Notes: a model not told the origin generated them from the sequence alone. DNA of 64,000 nt from Pantoea sp. WMus005 (GCF_013415305.1 NZ_JACBXU010000008.1:50485-114484); one strand, 5' to 3'; shown: positions 9,567 to 19,201, numbered from the stretch's first letter. Program-made: numbers and translations.

Positions 9567-10788
9567 GGGGTTTCTTTTTAACGACGCTCTGCAGAATATT
9601 CTCGACGCCGCTGATATAGGTTTCAATAGCGTACTGTTCACGTACGCGTTTCGCTGCCGCATTGATCAGGCGTTGACGTAAATCCGCATCCTGCCACAGC
9701 GCGGTCAGGTTTTGGGTCAGCTGCACTACATTGCCATAGTCAAACAGCAGCCCGGTTTCGTCATGACTGATCAATTCGGCAGTGCCGACTACGCGTGATC
9801 CTACAACGGCGGTATTTACCAGCATCGCTTCCAGCACGACTCTGGGTAAGCCTTCACTGCGAGAGGCAAGAATAAAGGTATCAAAGGCGGTGAGGTAATC
9901 CAGCGCATTGTTCTGAAAGCCCGTAAAGACCACATGATGCTGGATGTTCTCAGCGGTGGCGAGTTGCAGCAGATGCTGAAGCTCCGGACCCGCCCCGACA
10001 ATCACCATCTTCCAGTCTGCATCGGGATTGGCACGTTTAAAGCGGCCCAGCGCCTGCAGAATATGGTGATTAGATTTACGTAATATCAGCGAGCCGATCG
10101 TGCCAAACACAAAGGTCGACGGAGAGAGTTTAAAGCGCTGGCGGACTTCAAGGCGGTCGGGCAGGGACTGATGAATATCGATAGCGTTATTGACGGTAAA
10201 ACAGCGCTCCGCATCCACACCATGGGTGCGCAGGGTGTTATTGACACCCTGTGACACCGCAATGACTGCCTGACAGTTCTGATTAACTATGTTGACCAGC
10301 CGCGGTTCCAGAACCGGATCGATACGGCAGTGTTGCACCACCGCAACCTCCAGGCTGCGCGCCGCCAGATACCCTTCCACATTGGTGCTCGGCTGGTTAT
10401 TCATGTAGAGCGTGTCAAACTTCCCCAGCTGTAGCAGTGAATTAATTTTGCTGGCGTTGGGTATAATGCGCCAGTGGGTATCAATCTCATCGATGGCACG
10501 CTTCCTGAGCTTTTTATTGAAAAACAGCAATGCCCTAGCGGCTTCTTTAACCAGTTTCGCCCAGCGTGGCTGCTTGATTTGTGGAATAAAAAAGACCGGA
10601 ATAGCCAGCGCATTCAGCGTGGCCTCAATGGTTTCGTCGTTGCCACGGCTGTAGTTGTGATAGAAGCAGCAGGTGATATCAAACTTTTGACGATCGATAC
10701 GTTTCAGCAGCTCCAGCATACTGTTGGTGCCGCCGCCCCACTCTCTGCCGTTATCCAGCAGCAGGATTTTTTGTTTATTAATCGTCAT
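9559..10788 (-). CDS. Family 4 glycosyltransferase (GT-B)
   Basis: A 409-residue protein with the layout of GT4 retaining transferases. The N-terminal acceptor domain begins KILLLDNGREWGGGTNSM (a glycine-rich loop), AVIAVSQGV lies mid-protein, FVFGTIGSLILRKSNH opens the donor domain, and the signature ASRSEGLPRVVLEAML carries the E-x7-E residues that bind the nucleotide sugar. The start is ATG at 10786-10788 (MTINKQ); the upstream extension is not family-like. It lies 104 bp after yibQ on the same strand and overlaps the next transferase gene by eight bases. In E. coli this interval between yibQ and tdh holds waaH, so these two genes take its place. The sugar is unknown. Confidence 0.85.
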   Translation of the reverse strand: MTINKQKILLLDNGREWGGGTNSMLELLKRIDRQKFDITCCFYHNYSRGNDETIEATLNALAIPVFFIPQIKQPRWAKLVKEAARALLFFNKKLRKRAIDEIDTHWRIIPNASKINSLLQLGKFDTLYMNNQPSTNVEGYLAARSLEVAVVQHCRIDPVLEPRLVNIVNQNCQAVIAVSQGVNNTLRTHGVDAERCFTVNNAIDIHQSLPDRLEVRQRFKLSPSTFVFGTIGSLILRKSNHHILQALGRFKRANPDADWKMVIVGAGPELQHLLQLATAENIQHHVVFTGFQNNALDYLTAFDTFILASRSEGLPRVVLEAMLVNTAVVGSRVVGTAELISHDETGLLFDYGNVVQLTQNLTALWQDADLRQRLINAAAKRVREQYAIETYISGVENILQSVVKKKPHA

Positions 10789-10831
10789 CCCTATTACTGC
10801 TCCCGCACAGCCCGTTCTAACCCGACCCAGG

Positions 10832-10837
10832 ATTATA
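10832..10837 (-). promoter_or_regulatory. Candidate -10 element before the GT4 gene
   Basis: A TATAAT hexamer on the minus strand sits in the 104-bp yibQ-GT4 gap, 43 bp upstream of the GT4 start. No good -35 lies 17 bp upstream. If used, it would let the two transferase genes be expressed apart from envC-yibQ. Confidence 0.35.
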
Positions 10838-10892
10838 GTAATTTCTGCACATAAATGAACGCTTAGCCGACGACTTAGCATTCATAGCAAAT

Positions 10893-11795
10893 TCAGAACA
10901 GATTCTTTAGCGTCTTAAACAGCGGGCTGTTATTCACGCTTTCGCCTATTACCGTTAAGGCTCTGGTAGCCGGAACCGGCGCCAGCGGCTGTTTCGGTTT
11001 ACACAAACCGGCAGGCTGGAAGCGTGGAGGTACCGGTTTTGGCGGAGCCACAGGCGTCTGTGAGCCGCTATGGAGTGATTCGTTCAGCAACTGGCTGGGA
11101 CGAACCAGCGTAATGTCGGCTGGCAGCGTGGGTAACATCTGTTGCAGCACCCGTACGGTAGTCGGGTGAGGATGACCAATGGCAATCGCGTAACCGTTGC
11201 GCTGTGCCAGTTTCACCGCCCGACTGAACTGCTGGCGGATGGCGTTAATATCCTGGCTGTCATCAAGGAATACCCGACGTTTTAACACTTTGACCTGGGT
11301 ACCCTGCGCGGCAGGAATCGCCTGACTATTGGCGATGGTCATGCTATCCAGGAAGTAGAGATTGTAGTGGTTCAGCGCCTGCATCACTTTCTGCATGCCG
11401 GGCAGGCTTGAGGTCATTCTGCTGCCCATATGGTTGTTAAGTCCCACAGCATAAGGCACGTTGTTAACCGCATTGCGCATGATGCGTGAGACCTCTTCGC
11501 TGCTCATCTCCGGCGTTAAAGTATCTTTTTCCAGCGGCTGTTTGCTCAGGGGTGCCATCGGCAGATGGATCAGGACTTCGTGACCACTCTGATGCGCTTT
11601 AGTCGCCATTTCACGGGCGTGGGGCGCGTTGGGCAACACCGCCACTGAAATGGCCTGCGGCATCTGCAGGACTTTGTTCTCTTCGGTGGGGCGATAACCG
11701 ACATCATCGATGACAATCGCCAGTTTGCCCGCCTGCGCAGCGCAGGAGAACAGCAGGGCGCTCAACAGAACGGGAATTTTTCGACGTTGCAGCAA
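10893..11795 (-). CDS. yibQ: Divergent polysaccharide deacetylase family protein YibQ
   Basis: A 300-residue exported protein: a signal-peptide-like N-terminus (LLSALLFSCAAQA) is followed by GKLAIVIDDVGYRP, which opens the divergent polysaccharide deacetylase (DUF610) domain, with HLPMAPLS, GLNNHMGSRMTS and IAIGHPHP downstream. The physiological substrate in enterobacteria is not established to my knowledge. The start is TTG at 11793-11795: TTG-CTG-CAA aligns with the MLQ start of the E. coli protein. It lies 3 bp after the envC stop codon, so it is cotranscribed with envC. A proline-rich C-terminal tail extends beyond the domain. Confidence 0.9.
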   Translation of the reverse strand: MLQRRKIPVLLSALLFSCAAQAGKLAIVIDDVGYRPTEENKVLQMPQAISVAVLPNAPHAREMATKAHQSGHEVLIHLPMAPLSKQPLEKDTLTPEMSSEEVSRIMRNAVNNVPYAVGLNNHMGSRMTSSLPGMQKVMQALNHYNLYFLDSMTIANSQAIPAAQGTQVKVLKRRVFLDDSQDINAIRQQFSRAVKLAQRNGYAIAIGHPHPTTVRVLQQMLPTLPADITLVRPSQLLNESLHSGSQTPVAPPKPVPPRFQPAGLCKPKQPLAPVPATRALTVIGESVNNSPLFKTLKNLF

Positions 11796-11798
11796 AAC

Positions 11799-13100
11799 TT
11801 ATTTTCCTAACCACGGAAGTGGATTGACGGCCTGTCCCTGACGTCGGATTTCAAAATAGAGCGACGGGGTACCGCGGCCACCACTGGTGCCCACCAGCGC
11901 GATAGGCTGTCCTGCCTTCACCTGCGTACCTACGCTCACCAACGCACTTTGGTTGTAGCCATACAGACTCATATCGCCTTTACCGTGTTCCAGCACCACG
12001 ACCAGACCATAGCCCTGTAACCAGTCGGCCATCAGCACACGACCGTCAGCGATAGCTTTCACCTCGGTGCCTTCCCGCGCATCAATCACCAGCCCTTTCC
12101 AGCGCAGTTCACCCTGCAGCTGTTCACCAAAGCGGTGTTCAATACGTCCGCGTACTGGCCACAAGGCCTGTCCGCCCGCGCGACCCAGTCCACCGGTGCG
12201 GGCCACCAGTTCGCGTTCGCTCTGGGTTGGCTGATAGCTGGAACCTTTGGCTTTCGCCTGGGCCTGACGCTGACGCACTTTTTCCGCCTCACGCGCTTCA
12301 CGGGCTGCGCGCTCGCGCGCCTCGCGTTCCGCACGGGCGATTTTATCCTGCAGACGGCTTTCGTTTTGACGCATCTCAACCAGATCGGCCTGATCTTTTT
12401 CCAGCGCACTTTCCAGTGACGTCAGGGTCTTTTTACGCGCTTCGCTCGCCTGTTGCAGCTTCTGCTGCTGGCCCTGCTGCTGCGCTAACAAATCTTTCTG
12501 CTGCTGCTGTTTCTGCTCCAGCGATGCGCGTTGCTGATCTAAATCCTGACGTGTCTTTTGCAGCGATTCGATACTTTTCTGGCGGGCAGCATTCAGATAA
12601 CCGAAATAGGCCAGAATACGCTCACTGCGCTGGCTCTCTTCACCGCCCATCAAGAGCTGTACACCGTTGTGCTTACCCTGGCGAAATGCCGCATCAAGTT
12701 GCTCTGAAAGCAGGCTTTCCTGACGAGTTTGCTGTTTTTCAAGACGGGTAATAGAAGAAGCGAGTTGTTTGATTTCGTCATTCAGGGCGGTAAGACTATT
12801 GCGTGTGTCACGTAGCTGTCGACTCGCCTGAGCAATGATTTTTTCCTGGCTCTGCAGCTGGTCGAGTAATTTGCTACGCTGCACCTTCTGCGCTTTGACG
12901 CTTTTCTCTTTCTCAGCAATGTTTTGCTGAATGGACTGCAGTTGAGATTTGCTGTCTTCTGCACTCCGGGCAACAGCAGGCAATAACAGTGCCCCCGCAC
13001 AAAGCAGGCTAAGGGAGAGGCTGGACAAGTGTATGAACAACGGCAGGTTATCGCCGTTGGGACGGGTCCTTGTGTGCGAAACGGTTGTTTTTCCCTTCAT
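11799..13100 (-). CDS. envC: Murein hydrolase activator EnvC
   Basis: EnvC is a periplasmic divisome-associated factor that activates amidases AmiA and AmiB for septal peptidoglycan splitting. The protein has a hydrophobic export segment near residues 20-45, long coiled coils rich in Q, K and E (about 50-270), and a C-terminal LytM/M23-type domain with degenerate metal ligands (GELRWKGLVIDAREGTEV, HGKGDMSLYGYNQSALV, LYFEIRRQGQAVNPLPWLG). I took the ATG at 13098-13100 (433 residues; E. coli has 419). The frame runs 58 codons further upstream with no family similarity, and no strong ribosome site marks either start. In E. coli gpmM lies immediately upstream; it is absent here. Confidence 0.92.
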   Translation of the reverse strand: MKGKTTVSHTRTRPNGDNLPLFIHLSSLSLSLLCAGALLLPAVARSAEDSKSQLQSIQQNIAEKEKSVKAQKVQRSKLLDQLQSQEKIIAQASRQLRDTRNSLTALNDEIKQLASSITRLEKQQTRQESLLSEQLDAAFRQGKHNGVQLLMGGEESQRSERILAYFGYLNAARQKSIESLQKTRQDLDQQRASLEQKQQQQKDLLAQQQGQQQKLQQASEARKKTLTSLESALEKDQADLVEMRQNESRLQDKIARAEREARERAAREAREAEKVRQRQAQAKAKGSSYQPTQSERELVARTGGLGRAGGQALWPVRGRIEHRFGEQLQGELRWKGLVIDAREGTEVKAIADGRVLMADWLQGYGLVVVLEHGKGDMSLYGYNQSALVSVGTQVKAGQPIALVGTSGGRGTPSLYFEIRRQGQAVNPLPWLGK

Positions 13101-13352
13101 AGGCCAATGATTATTCCACGATGAACCGCCGCTTACCAGTGCTCCCCACTGGCATTTGCTTTTCCAGTTATGTCCACTTTCGCAATGGCATGGATTAAGC
13201 CTTACGCCATTTTTGCTATTCAGCCACTTTTTTTGGAAAATGGCGCACAAATCGATACTCTGGCCGCATAGCATCTGTACATGCGAAGTGGCGCAGGTAT
13301 ACTCAGAACCCTTGTTTTAGCTTATTAGCCCGGTCTGGAGTCGTTACCCCTC

Positions 13353-13784
13353 ATGCAAGAAATTATGCAGTTTGCAAGCAATCACCCCATCCTGAGTCTG
13401 GCATGGGTCGTTTTACTCGTTCTGGTGATTGTGACTACCGTTAAAGGAATGTTCTCTAAGGTAAAAACGATCAGCCGCGGTGAAGCAACCCGCCTGATTA
13501 ACAAAGAGGACGCGGTAGTGGTAGACGTGCGTTCGCGTGACGATTTCCGCAGAGGGCATATTTCAGGTGCGCTGAATGTGGCAGCCGCTGAGATTAAAAA
13601 AGGCAACATCGACGAACTGGCAAAGCATAAAGCGCAGCCCATAATTGTGGTGTGTGCAACGGGACAAAGCGCGGGTGATTCTGCTGCGCATCTGAGCGCT
13701 GCTGGCTTTGAGCAGGTTTCAGTACTGAAAGATGGTATCAGTGGCTGGAGCGGCGAAAATCTGCCATTAGTTCGCGGTAAATAA
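13353..13784 (+). CDS. yibN: Rhodanese-like membrane-anchored protein YibN
   Basis: A 143-residue protein with one N-terminal transmembrane segment (about residues 12-30, [15 protein letters not shown]) and a cytoplasmic rhodanese domain from about 40, with [15 protein letters not shown] and the active-site loop [11 protein letters not shown] containing the persulfide-forming cysteine. It heads the plus-strand run yibN-grxC-secB-gpsA, as in E. coli. The sulfur acceptor is not known from sequence. Confidence 0.93.
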   Translation: MQEIMQFASNHPILSLAWVVLLVLVIVTTVKGMFSKVKTISRGEATRLINKEDAVVVDVRSRDDFRRGHISGALNVAAAEIKKGNIDELAKHKAQPIIVVCATGQSAGDSAAHLSAAGFEQVSVLKDGISGWSGENLPLVRGK

Positions 13785-13803
13785 ACTCACAGAGGTGCTG
13801 ATC

Positions 13804-14058
13804 ATGGCAAATGTTGAAATGTATACCAAGGCTACCTGTCCTTATTGCCATCGGGCGAAGGCGCTGTTAACGCAAAAAGGCGTATCGTTTCAGGAGATCC
13901 CCATCGATGGAGACACGGCGAAACGCGAAGAAATGATAAAACGTAGCGGTCGCACCACCGTGCCTCAGATTTTTATTGATGCATTGCACATTGGCGGCTG
14001 CGACGACTTATTCGCACTCGATAACCGCGAAGGTTTAGATCCACTACTGCAGGCGTAA
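13804..14058 (+). CDS. grxC: Glutaredoxin 3
   Basis: An 84-residue dithiol glutaredoxin that reduces protein disulfides and glutathione adducts with GSH. The active site C12-P-Y-C15 and the GSH-binding TVPQIFIDALHIGGCDD are present. I chose MANVEMYTK at 13804 because it matches the family length and follows AGAGGTG; the frame opens three codons earlier with MLI. The gene sits between yibN and secB. Confidence 0.95.
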   Translation: MANVEMYTKATCPYCHRAKALLTQKGVSFQEIPIDGDTAKREEMIKRSGRTTVPQIFIDALHIGGCDDLFALDNREGLDPLLQA

Positions 14059-14096
14059 CTTTACGCCGGACAATCTCATAAATAGGATTTGGTCAC

Positions 14097-14567
14097 ATGT
14101 CAGAACAAAACACTAACGAAATGCAATTCCAGATTCAGCGCGTATTCACCAAAGATATCTCTTTTGAAGCGCCAAATGCCCCGCAGGTTTTCCAGAAAGA
14201 GTGGGAACCGGACGTAAAACTGGATCTGGACACTGCATCTTCTCAGCTGGCTGACGAAGTTTACGAAGTGGTACTTCGTGTGACTGTAACCGCCACTGTG
14301 GGCGAAGAGACGGCTTTCCTGTGTGAAGTTCAGCAGGCTGGTATCTTCACCATCAGCGGGATCGAAGGAACGCAGATGGCACATTGCCTGGGTGCATACT
14401 GCCCGAACATCCTGTTCCCGTATGCACGCGAATGCATTACCAGTCTGGTATCACGTGGTACGTTCCCGCAGCTGAACCTGGCACCGGTTAACTTTGATGC
14501 GCTGTTCATGAACTACCTTCAGCAGCAGCAAGGCGAAGAAGGTGCAGCACCCCATCAGGATGCCTGA
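14097..14567 (+). CDS. secB: Protein-export chaperone SecB
   Basis: SecB is a cytoplasmic tetrameric chaperone that keeps preproteins unfolded and hands them to SecA. The 156-residue protein contains the conserved [17 protein letters not shown] near residues 28-47, [11 protein letters not shown], and the SecA-contact region [16 protein letters not shown]. It starts 38 bp after grxC and its TGA overlaps the gpsA ATG by one base (TGATG), which couples translation of the two genes. Confidence 0.98.
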   Translation: MSEQNTNEMQFQIQRVFTKDISFEAPNAPQVFQKEWEPDVKLDLDTASSQLADEVYEVVLRVTVTATVGEETAFLCEVQQAGIFTISGIEGTQMAHCLGAYCPNILFPYARECITSLVSRGTFPQLNLAPVNFDALFMNYLQQQQGEEGAAPHQDA

Positions 14568-15583
14568 TGACAACTCACGCTTCGATTAGCGTCATCGGTG
14601 CCGGTTCCTACGGCACCGCTTTGGCGATTACGCTGGCCCGTAATGGCCATCCGGTGCTGCTATGGGGACATAACCCGGCGCATCTGGCGCAACTTCAGAA
14701 TGACCGCTGCAACACTGCTTTTCTGCCTGATGTCCCGTTCCCCGACAATCTTTCCCTTGAACCTGATCTGACCAAAGCTATTGCTGCCAGCCGCGACTTA
14801 TTGATCGTGGTGCCGAGTCATGTGTTTGGCGATGTGCTGCAGCAGATCAAGCCTCATCTGCAGCCAGACTCGCGAATTGTCTGGGCGACCAAAGGACTGG
14901 AAAAAGAGACAGGCCGTTTGCTGCAGGATGTGGCGCGTGAAATCGTAGGTGATGCTATTCCGCTGGCCGTGATCTCCGGGCCGACCTTTGCGAAAGAGCT
15001 GGCAGCGGGATTACCGACCGCTATCGCGCTGGCCGCAACGGATGCGCAGTTTGCTGACGACCTGCAGCAGAAGCTGCACTGTGGTAAAAGCTTCCGTGTT
15101 TATAACAACCCTGATTTTGTCGGCGTACAACTGGGTGGCGCGGTGAAAAACGTGATCGCTATCGGTGCCGGGATCTCTGACGGGATTGGTTTTGGCGCGA
15201 ATGCGCGCACCGCACTGATCACTCGTGGTCTGGCAGAGATGAGCCGCTTAGGCGCAGCGTTGGGTGCCGATCCTACGACCTTTATGGGCATGGCAGGCCT
15301 GGGCGATCTGGTGCTGACCTGTACCGATAATCAGTCGCGTAACCGACGTTTTGGCATGATGCTGGGCCAGGGCGAGGATGTAGATAGCGCGCAACGCATT
15401 ATCGGACAAGTTGTAGAAGGCTACAGAAATACTAAAGAAGTCAAAGCACTGGCTGCACGTCTGGGCGTAGAAATGCCGATCACCGAGCAGATTTATCAGG
15501 TGCTGTATTGCGAAAAACCGGCGAGAGATGCAGCATTGAGCCTGCTGGGACGAACAAGGAAGGACGAAAACAGCACTGGCTAA
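14567..15583 (+). CDS. gpsA: Glycerol-3-phosphate dehydrogenase [NAD(P)+]
   Basis: GpsA reduces dihydroxyacetone phosphate to sn-glycerol 3-phosphate, the backbone for phospholipids. The 338 residues show the N-terminal dinucleotide loop [22 protein letters not shown], the substrate motif [15 protein letters not shown], and the catalytic-lysine segment [14 protein letters not shown]. The start overlaps the secB stop by one base. A strong terminator at 15611-15634 ends the yibN-grxC-secB-gpsA unit before cysE. Confidence 0.98.
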   Translation: MTTHASISVIGAGSYGTALAITLARNGHPVLLWGHNPAHLAQLQNDRCNTAFLPDVPFPDNLSLEPDLTKAIAASRDLLIVVPSHVFGDVLQQIKPHLQPDSRIVWATKGLEKETGRLLQDVAREIVGDAIPLAVISGPTFAKELAAGLPTAIALAATDAQFADDLQQKLHCGKSFRVYNNPDFVGVQLGGAVKNVIAIGAGISDGIGFGANARTALITRGLAEMSRLGAALGADPTTFMGMAGLGDLVLTCTDNQSRNRRFGMMLGQGEDVDSAQRIIGQVVEGYRNTKEVKALAARLGVEMPITEQIYQVLYCEKPARDAALSLLGRTRKDENSTG

Positions 15584-15610
15584 CGCAGGACGCGTAGCAT
15601 CATCACCTGC

Positions 15611-15634
15611 AGCGCCCACTCAGGCGCTTTTTTT
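15611..15634 (+). terminator. Rho-independent terminator after gpsA
   Basis: Stem AGCGCC/GGCGCT with loop CACTCA, followed by seven T residues. It lies 17 bp before the cysE start, so cysE probably has some read-through or a promoter within gpsA. Confidence 0.85.
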
Positions 15635-15651
15635 ATCGGGAGAAAGCAGCA

Positions 15652-16473
15652 ATGTCGTCTGATGAGTTAGAACTGGTCTGGAATAATATCAAAGCAGAAG
15701 CGCGCGCGCTGGCTGATTGTGAGCCGATGCTGGCCAGCTTCTTCCACGCGACATTGCTCAAGCATGAAAATCTCGGTAGCGCACTGAGTTATATGCTGGC
15801 TAATAAACTGGCTAACCCGATTATGCCCGCCATCGCCATTCGTGAAATCGTTGAAGAAGCTTACCGTGAAGATCCGTCGCTGATTATGTCAGCGGCCTAC
15901 GATATTCAGGCCGTGCGTCAGCGCGACCCGGCAGTCGATAAATACTCCACGCCGCTGCTCTACCTCAAAGGTTTTCACGCCTTGCAGGCCTACCGCATTG
16001 GCCACTGGCTGTGGAATGAAGGTCGGCGTGCACTGGCGGTTTATCTGCAGAATGAAATCTCCGTCTCTTTTGCCGTCGATATTCATCCCGCTGCCAACAT
16101 CGGCCACGGCATCATGCTCGACCATGCCACTGGCATTGTGATTGGCGAAACCGCCGTAGTTGAGCATGATGTCTCGATCCTGCAATCAGTGACCCTGGGC
16201 GGAACCGGTAAAACCAGCGGCGACCGTCATCCTAAAATTCGTGAAGGGGTGATGATTGGTGCCGGTGCGAAAGTACTCGGCAATATTGAAGTCGGCAAGG
16301 GAGCAAAAATCGGTGCTGGTTCTGTGGTTTTACAACCCGTGCCGCCGCATACCACTGCAGCAGGCGTACCCGCGCGTATCGTCGGTAAGCCAGGCAGTGA
16401 AAAGCCGTCGATGGATATGGATCAGCACTTCAATGGCAGCCTGGCCGGTTTTCAGTTTGGCGACGGTATCTAG
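15652..16473 (+). CDS. cysE: Serine O-acetyltransferase
   Basis: CysE makes O-acetylserine from serine and acetyl-CoA, the first committed step of cysteine synthesis. The 273-residue protein has an N-terminal helical domain and a left-handed beta-helix of hexapeptide repeats ([51 protein letters not shown]). The catalytic histidine is H158 in LDHAT. The start is ATG at 15652 after GGGAGAAAG. Its last four bases overlap the last four of convergent trmL. Confidence 0.97.
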   Translation: MSSDELELVWNNIKAEARALADCEPMLASFFHATLLKHENLGSALSYMLANKLANPIMPAIAIREIVEEAYREDPSLIMSAAYDIQAVRQRDPAVDKYSTPLLYLKGFHALQAYRIGHWLWNEGRRALAVYLQNEISVSFAVDIHPAANIGHGIMLDHATGIVIGETAVVEHDVSILQSVTLGGTGKTSGDRHPKIREGVMIGAGAKVLGNIEVGKGAKIGAGSVVLQPVPPHTTAAGVPARIVGKPGSEKPSMDMDQHFNGSLAGFQFGDGI

Positions 16474-16943
16474 TCTTTAATCAGCGCGCCTGCGTAATCC
16501 AGCTGGCGCCACGCTTCATAAACCACAACTGATACAGCATTCGACAAATTCATACTACGGCTTTCGGGTCTCATCGGGATGCGGATTTTTTGCTGTGCCG
16601 GTAACGCGGCCAGAATCTCAGCGGGCAGTCCACGGCTCTCCGGTCCAAACAGCAAATAATCCCCCGCCTGATAGGCAACGGCACTGTGCGCAGGTGTTCC
16701 CTTGGTCGTCAGCGCAAACAGACGCTCAGGCGACTCGCTGGCGACAAACGCCTGATAGTCAGCATGGAATTTAATGGCCGTAAATTCGTGGTAATCCAGC
16801 CCGGCACGACGTAAACGCTTGTCATCCCAGGCAAAGCCGAGCGGCTGAATCAAATGAAGCTGGAAGCCCGTATTAGCGCACAGGCGAATGATGTTGCCGG
16901 TATTCGGCGGAATTTCTGGTTCAAACAAGACAATATTAAGCAT
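16470..16943 (-). CDS. trmL: tRNA (cytidine/uridine-2'-O-)-methyltransferase TrmL
   Basis: TrmL (YibK) methylates the ribose of the wobble nucleotide of leucine tRNAs. The 157-residue SPOUT enzyme shows [19 protein letters not shown], the SAM-knot residues [11 protein letters not shown], and [20 protein letters not shown]. It converges on cysE with a 4-bp overlap. A GC-rich hairpin (16945-16965) abuts its start codon and may cover the ribosome-binding site. Confidence 0.96.
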   Translation of the reverse strand: MLNIVLFEPEIPPNTGNIIRLCANTGFQLHLIQPLGFAWDDKRLRRAGLDYHEFTAIKFHADYQAFVASESPERLFALTTKGTPAHSAVAYQAGDYLLFGPESRGLPAEILAALPAQQKIRIPMRPESRSMNLSNAVSVVVYEAWRQLDYAGALIKD

Positions 16944-16944
16944 A

Positions 16945-16965
16945 AGGCCCCCGATGACAGGGGCC
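16945..16965 (-). terminator. Hairpin between cpxA and trmL
   Basis: Read on the minus strand, GGCCCC/GGGGCC forms a stem with an 8-10-nt loop 13 bp after the cpxA stop codon and directly before the trmL ATG. The tail (TTATGCTT) is too mixed for a classic terminator. It may partly terminate cpxRA and also occlude the trmL ribosome site. Confidence 0.5.
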
Positions 16966-16978
16966 GAAGCATAGCAAA

Positions 16979-18358
16979 TTATTGACGGCCGGAGGAGTAG
17001 AGCGGCAACCAGAGGGTCAGACGCAGGCCGCCCAATGGGCTGTCATCGGCTTTAACCCAGCCGCGATGTTGCTGCACCGCGGTTTCGACAATTGCCAGAC
17101 CGAGACCAGTGCCGCCTGATTCGCGATCGCGTGCTTCATCGGTACGGTAGAAGGGACGGAAAATCTGTTCACGATCTTCCGGACTTACGCCAGGACCATC
17201 ATCATCAACGTGTACCGTGATACCGGAAATATCGACGGAGAAGCTGACGCTAATGTGCGTGTGTGAATAGCGCAGCGCATTGCGCACGATATTTTCCAGC
17301 GCACTCTCCAGCGCATGAGGGTTGCCATAAAGCGGCCATGGCCCCGGCGGATAGGGGATATCCATCTTCTTGCCCATCTGCTCAGCTTCGAAACGGGCAT
17401 CTTCCAGCACGCCATTCCACAACTGATTCGCCTTCATCGCTTCGCTGACCAGCGCATTTTTATGCTGGGTGCGCGAGAGCACCAGCAGATCGTTAATCAT
17501 GCCGTCAAGTCGCTGTGCTTCCATCTCAATGCGGGCCAGCTCCTTACCTTCACCCTGTCGCCGACGCAGCAGCGCGGTAGCCAGTTGCAGGCGGGTAAGC
17601 GGGGTACGCAGTTCATGGCTGATATCCGATAACAGGCGTTGCTGACCGGTCATCATCCGTTCCAGCGCACTGACCATCTGGTTAAAGCTGGAACCCGCGG
17701 CCAGAAACTCCTGCGGACCTGACTCCAGTTCCGGATGCTGACGCAGGTTTCCACTTGCGACTTCATCGGCGGCATATTTCAGCTTACGTGCCGGGCGTGC
17801 CAGGCTCCATGCCAGCCACAGCAGCAGCGGTGAGCTGATCAGCATGGTGACGATAAGCAGCAATAATGGACGGTCAAACAGCAGATTGACAAAATCGAGC
17901 TGGGAACTGTTGGCGGGACGGATCATGTAAAGCTGGTAGTTATCTTCGCCATCCCGGACGGCAAAAGGCCCTACCAGCTCAACGCGACCATATTTCTTCT
18001 TTTGTGGATGATCGGCATTGTCAGACTGGCCGATAAAATTGCGGATAACCTGCATTTCATTATGTTGCGCGCCGATCACCCGACCTTCACTGGTTACTAA
18101 CAGCAGCCGCTGACCCGGCGGTGCCCACTTTTCCACAGCCCGAAACAGGCGACGCCACCACATCAGATCGTTAGGGGGATCCTGTGACAGCTCTGCTTCG
18201 ACGTGTTGCTCAATCATGATGCCCTGCCGCTGTTCACTCTCCAGCAGCGAGGTCATCTGTCGTGAATCAAGTTTGGGCACCATTAACACCAGCATCAACA
18301 CCAGCGCCAGCGTTAACCAGAAGATAGCGAAGATACGGGTGGTCAGACTTCCAATCAT
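16979..18358 (-). CDS. cpxA: Envelope-stress sensor histidine kinase CpxA
   Basis: CpxA senses misfolded envelope proteins and phosphorylates, or dephosphorylates, CpxR. The 459-residue protein has a transmembrane helix at 10-28, a periplasmic sensor domain at 29-163, a second helix at 164-185, a HAMP linker, the phosphorylated H248 in [14 protein letters not shown], and an ATPase domain with N, G1 (VDDDGPGV) and G2 (GGTGLGLAI) boxes. ATG at 18356-18358 overlaps the cpxR stop (ATGA), so the pair is translationally coupled. Confidence 0.98.
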   Translation of the reverse strand: MIGSLTTRIFAIFWLTLALVLMLVLMVPKLDSRQMTSLLESEQRQGIMIEQHVEAELSQDPPNDLMWWRRLFRAVEKWAPPGQRLLLVTSEGRVIGAQHNEMQVIRNFIGQSDNADHPQKKKYGRVELVGPFAVRDGEDNYQLYMIRPANSSQLDFVNLLFDRPLLLLIVTMLISSPLLLWLAWSLARPARKLKYAADEVASGNLRQHPELESGPQEFLAAGSSFNQMVSALERMMTGQQRLLSDISHELRTPLTRLQLATALLRRRQGEGKELARIEMEAQRLDGMINDLLVLSRTQHKNALVSEAMKANQLWNGVLEDARFEAEQMGKKMDIPYPPGPWPLYGNPHALESALENIVRNALRYSHTHISVSFSVDISGITVHVDDDGPGVSPEDREQIFRPFYRTDEARDRESGGTGLGLAIVETAVQQHRGWVKADDSPLGGLRLTLWLPLYSSGRQ

Positions 18359-19053
18359 GATGCCGAAACCATCAGATAGCCGCGGCCACGTAACGTTTTA
18401 AACCAGGGATGACCGTCACGGCGCTCAGGCAGCTTGCGACGCAGATTCGAGATATGCATATCAATGGCACGGTCAAAAGGTGTCAGGCGTTTGCCCAGCA
18501 CTTCCTGACTCAGATGTTCACGCGACACGACCTGGCCCAGATGCTGCGCCAGCAGGTAGAGCAGGGTGAACTCAGTACCGGTAAGATCCAGCGTGACATC
18601 ATCAAAACTGGCCTCCTGACGGCCGGGATTGAGACGCAGGCAGTCCACTTCCAGCGTAGGTGAGCTGTTATCATGTTGCTGCTGCTGTTCACTCCAGTTT
18701 GAGCGCCGCAAAATAGCGCGGATACGCGCCACCAGTTCGCGATCGTTAAACGGCTTAGGCAGATAGTCATCTGCACCCAGTTCGAGGCCCAGAACGCGAT
18801 CCAGCTCGCTTCCGCGCGCCGTTAGCATGATGACGGGGGTTTGATGTTGCTGGCGCAGTTCTTTCAGGGTGTCGATACCGTTTTTCTTCGGCATCATGAC
18901 ATCCAGTAAAAGCAAATCAATAGAGTTATCGAGCAGGTTCAGTGCTTGTTCACCATCACTGGCGACCACCACTTCAAACCCTTCCATTTCTAACAGTTCT
19001 TTTAAAAGCGAAGTTAATTCGCGGTCGTCATCTACCAACAGGATTTTATTCAT
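18355..19053 (-). CDS. cpxR: Envelope-stress response regulator CpxR
   Basis: CpxR is an OmpR-family regulator of envelope-stress genes. The receiver domain (1-120) has acidic D8-D10 and phospho-acceptor D51 in LLLLDVMMP; the C-terminal winged helix (about 135-230) ends [11 protein letters not shown] chose MNKILLVDDD at 19051-19053, which gives 232 residues as in E. coli; the frame continues 52 codons upstream across the promoter region. It is divergent from cpxP, and a CpxR box lies between them. Confidence 0.98.
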   Translation of the reverse strand: MNKILLVDDDRELTSLLKELLEMEGFEVVVASDGEQALNLLDNSIDLLLLDVMMPKKNGIDTLKELRQQHQTPVIMLTARGSELDRVLGLELGADDYLPKPFNDRELVARIRAILRRSNWSEQQQQHDNSSPTLEVDCLRLNPGRQEASFDDVTLDLTGTEFTLLYLLAQHLGQVVSREHLSQEVLGKRLTPFDRAIDMHISNLRRKLPERRDGHPWFKTLRGRGYLMVSAS

Positions 19054-19107
19054 TTTTGTAGCCCTCCGCAGGCAAAATACCGTGTTCCTGGCGCACCTAT
19101 CCATCGC

Positions 19108-19122
19108 TTTACGTAGTTTTAC
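19108..19122 (-). promoter_or_regulatory. CpxR box in the cpxR-cpxP intergenic region
   Basis: The minus strand reads GTAAA-ACTAC-GTAAA, an exact match to the GTAAA-N5-GTAAA CpxR consensus. It lies about 80 bp before cpxP and 55 bp before cpxR, fitting activation of cpxP and autoregulation of cpxRA. Confidence 0.88.
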
Positions 19123-19201
19123 ACCCCCTGACGGATGTTTGCAGCTGTCGCCGTACACTGGCTCTCGTTGAATCGCAAAACGGAACGAACTGGAGTACAC
19201 G

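Noticed and set aside
12227..12751. 174-codon plus-strand frame opposite envC
   Set aside because: A shadow of the repetitive Q/R/K-rich coiled coil of EnvC.
13101..13274. 58-codon N-terminal extension of EnvC as a real coding part
   Set aside because: No similarity to EnvC or an export signal; the signal-like segment follows the chosen ATG at 13100.
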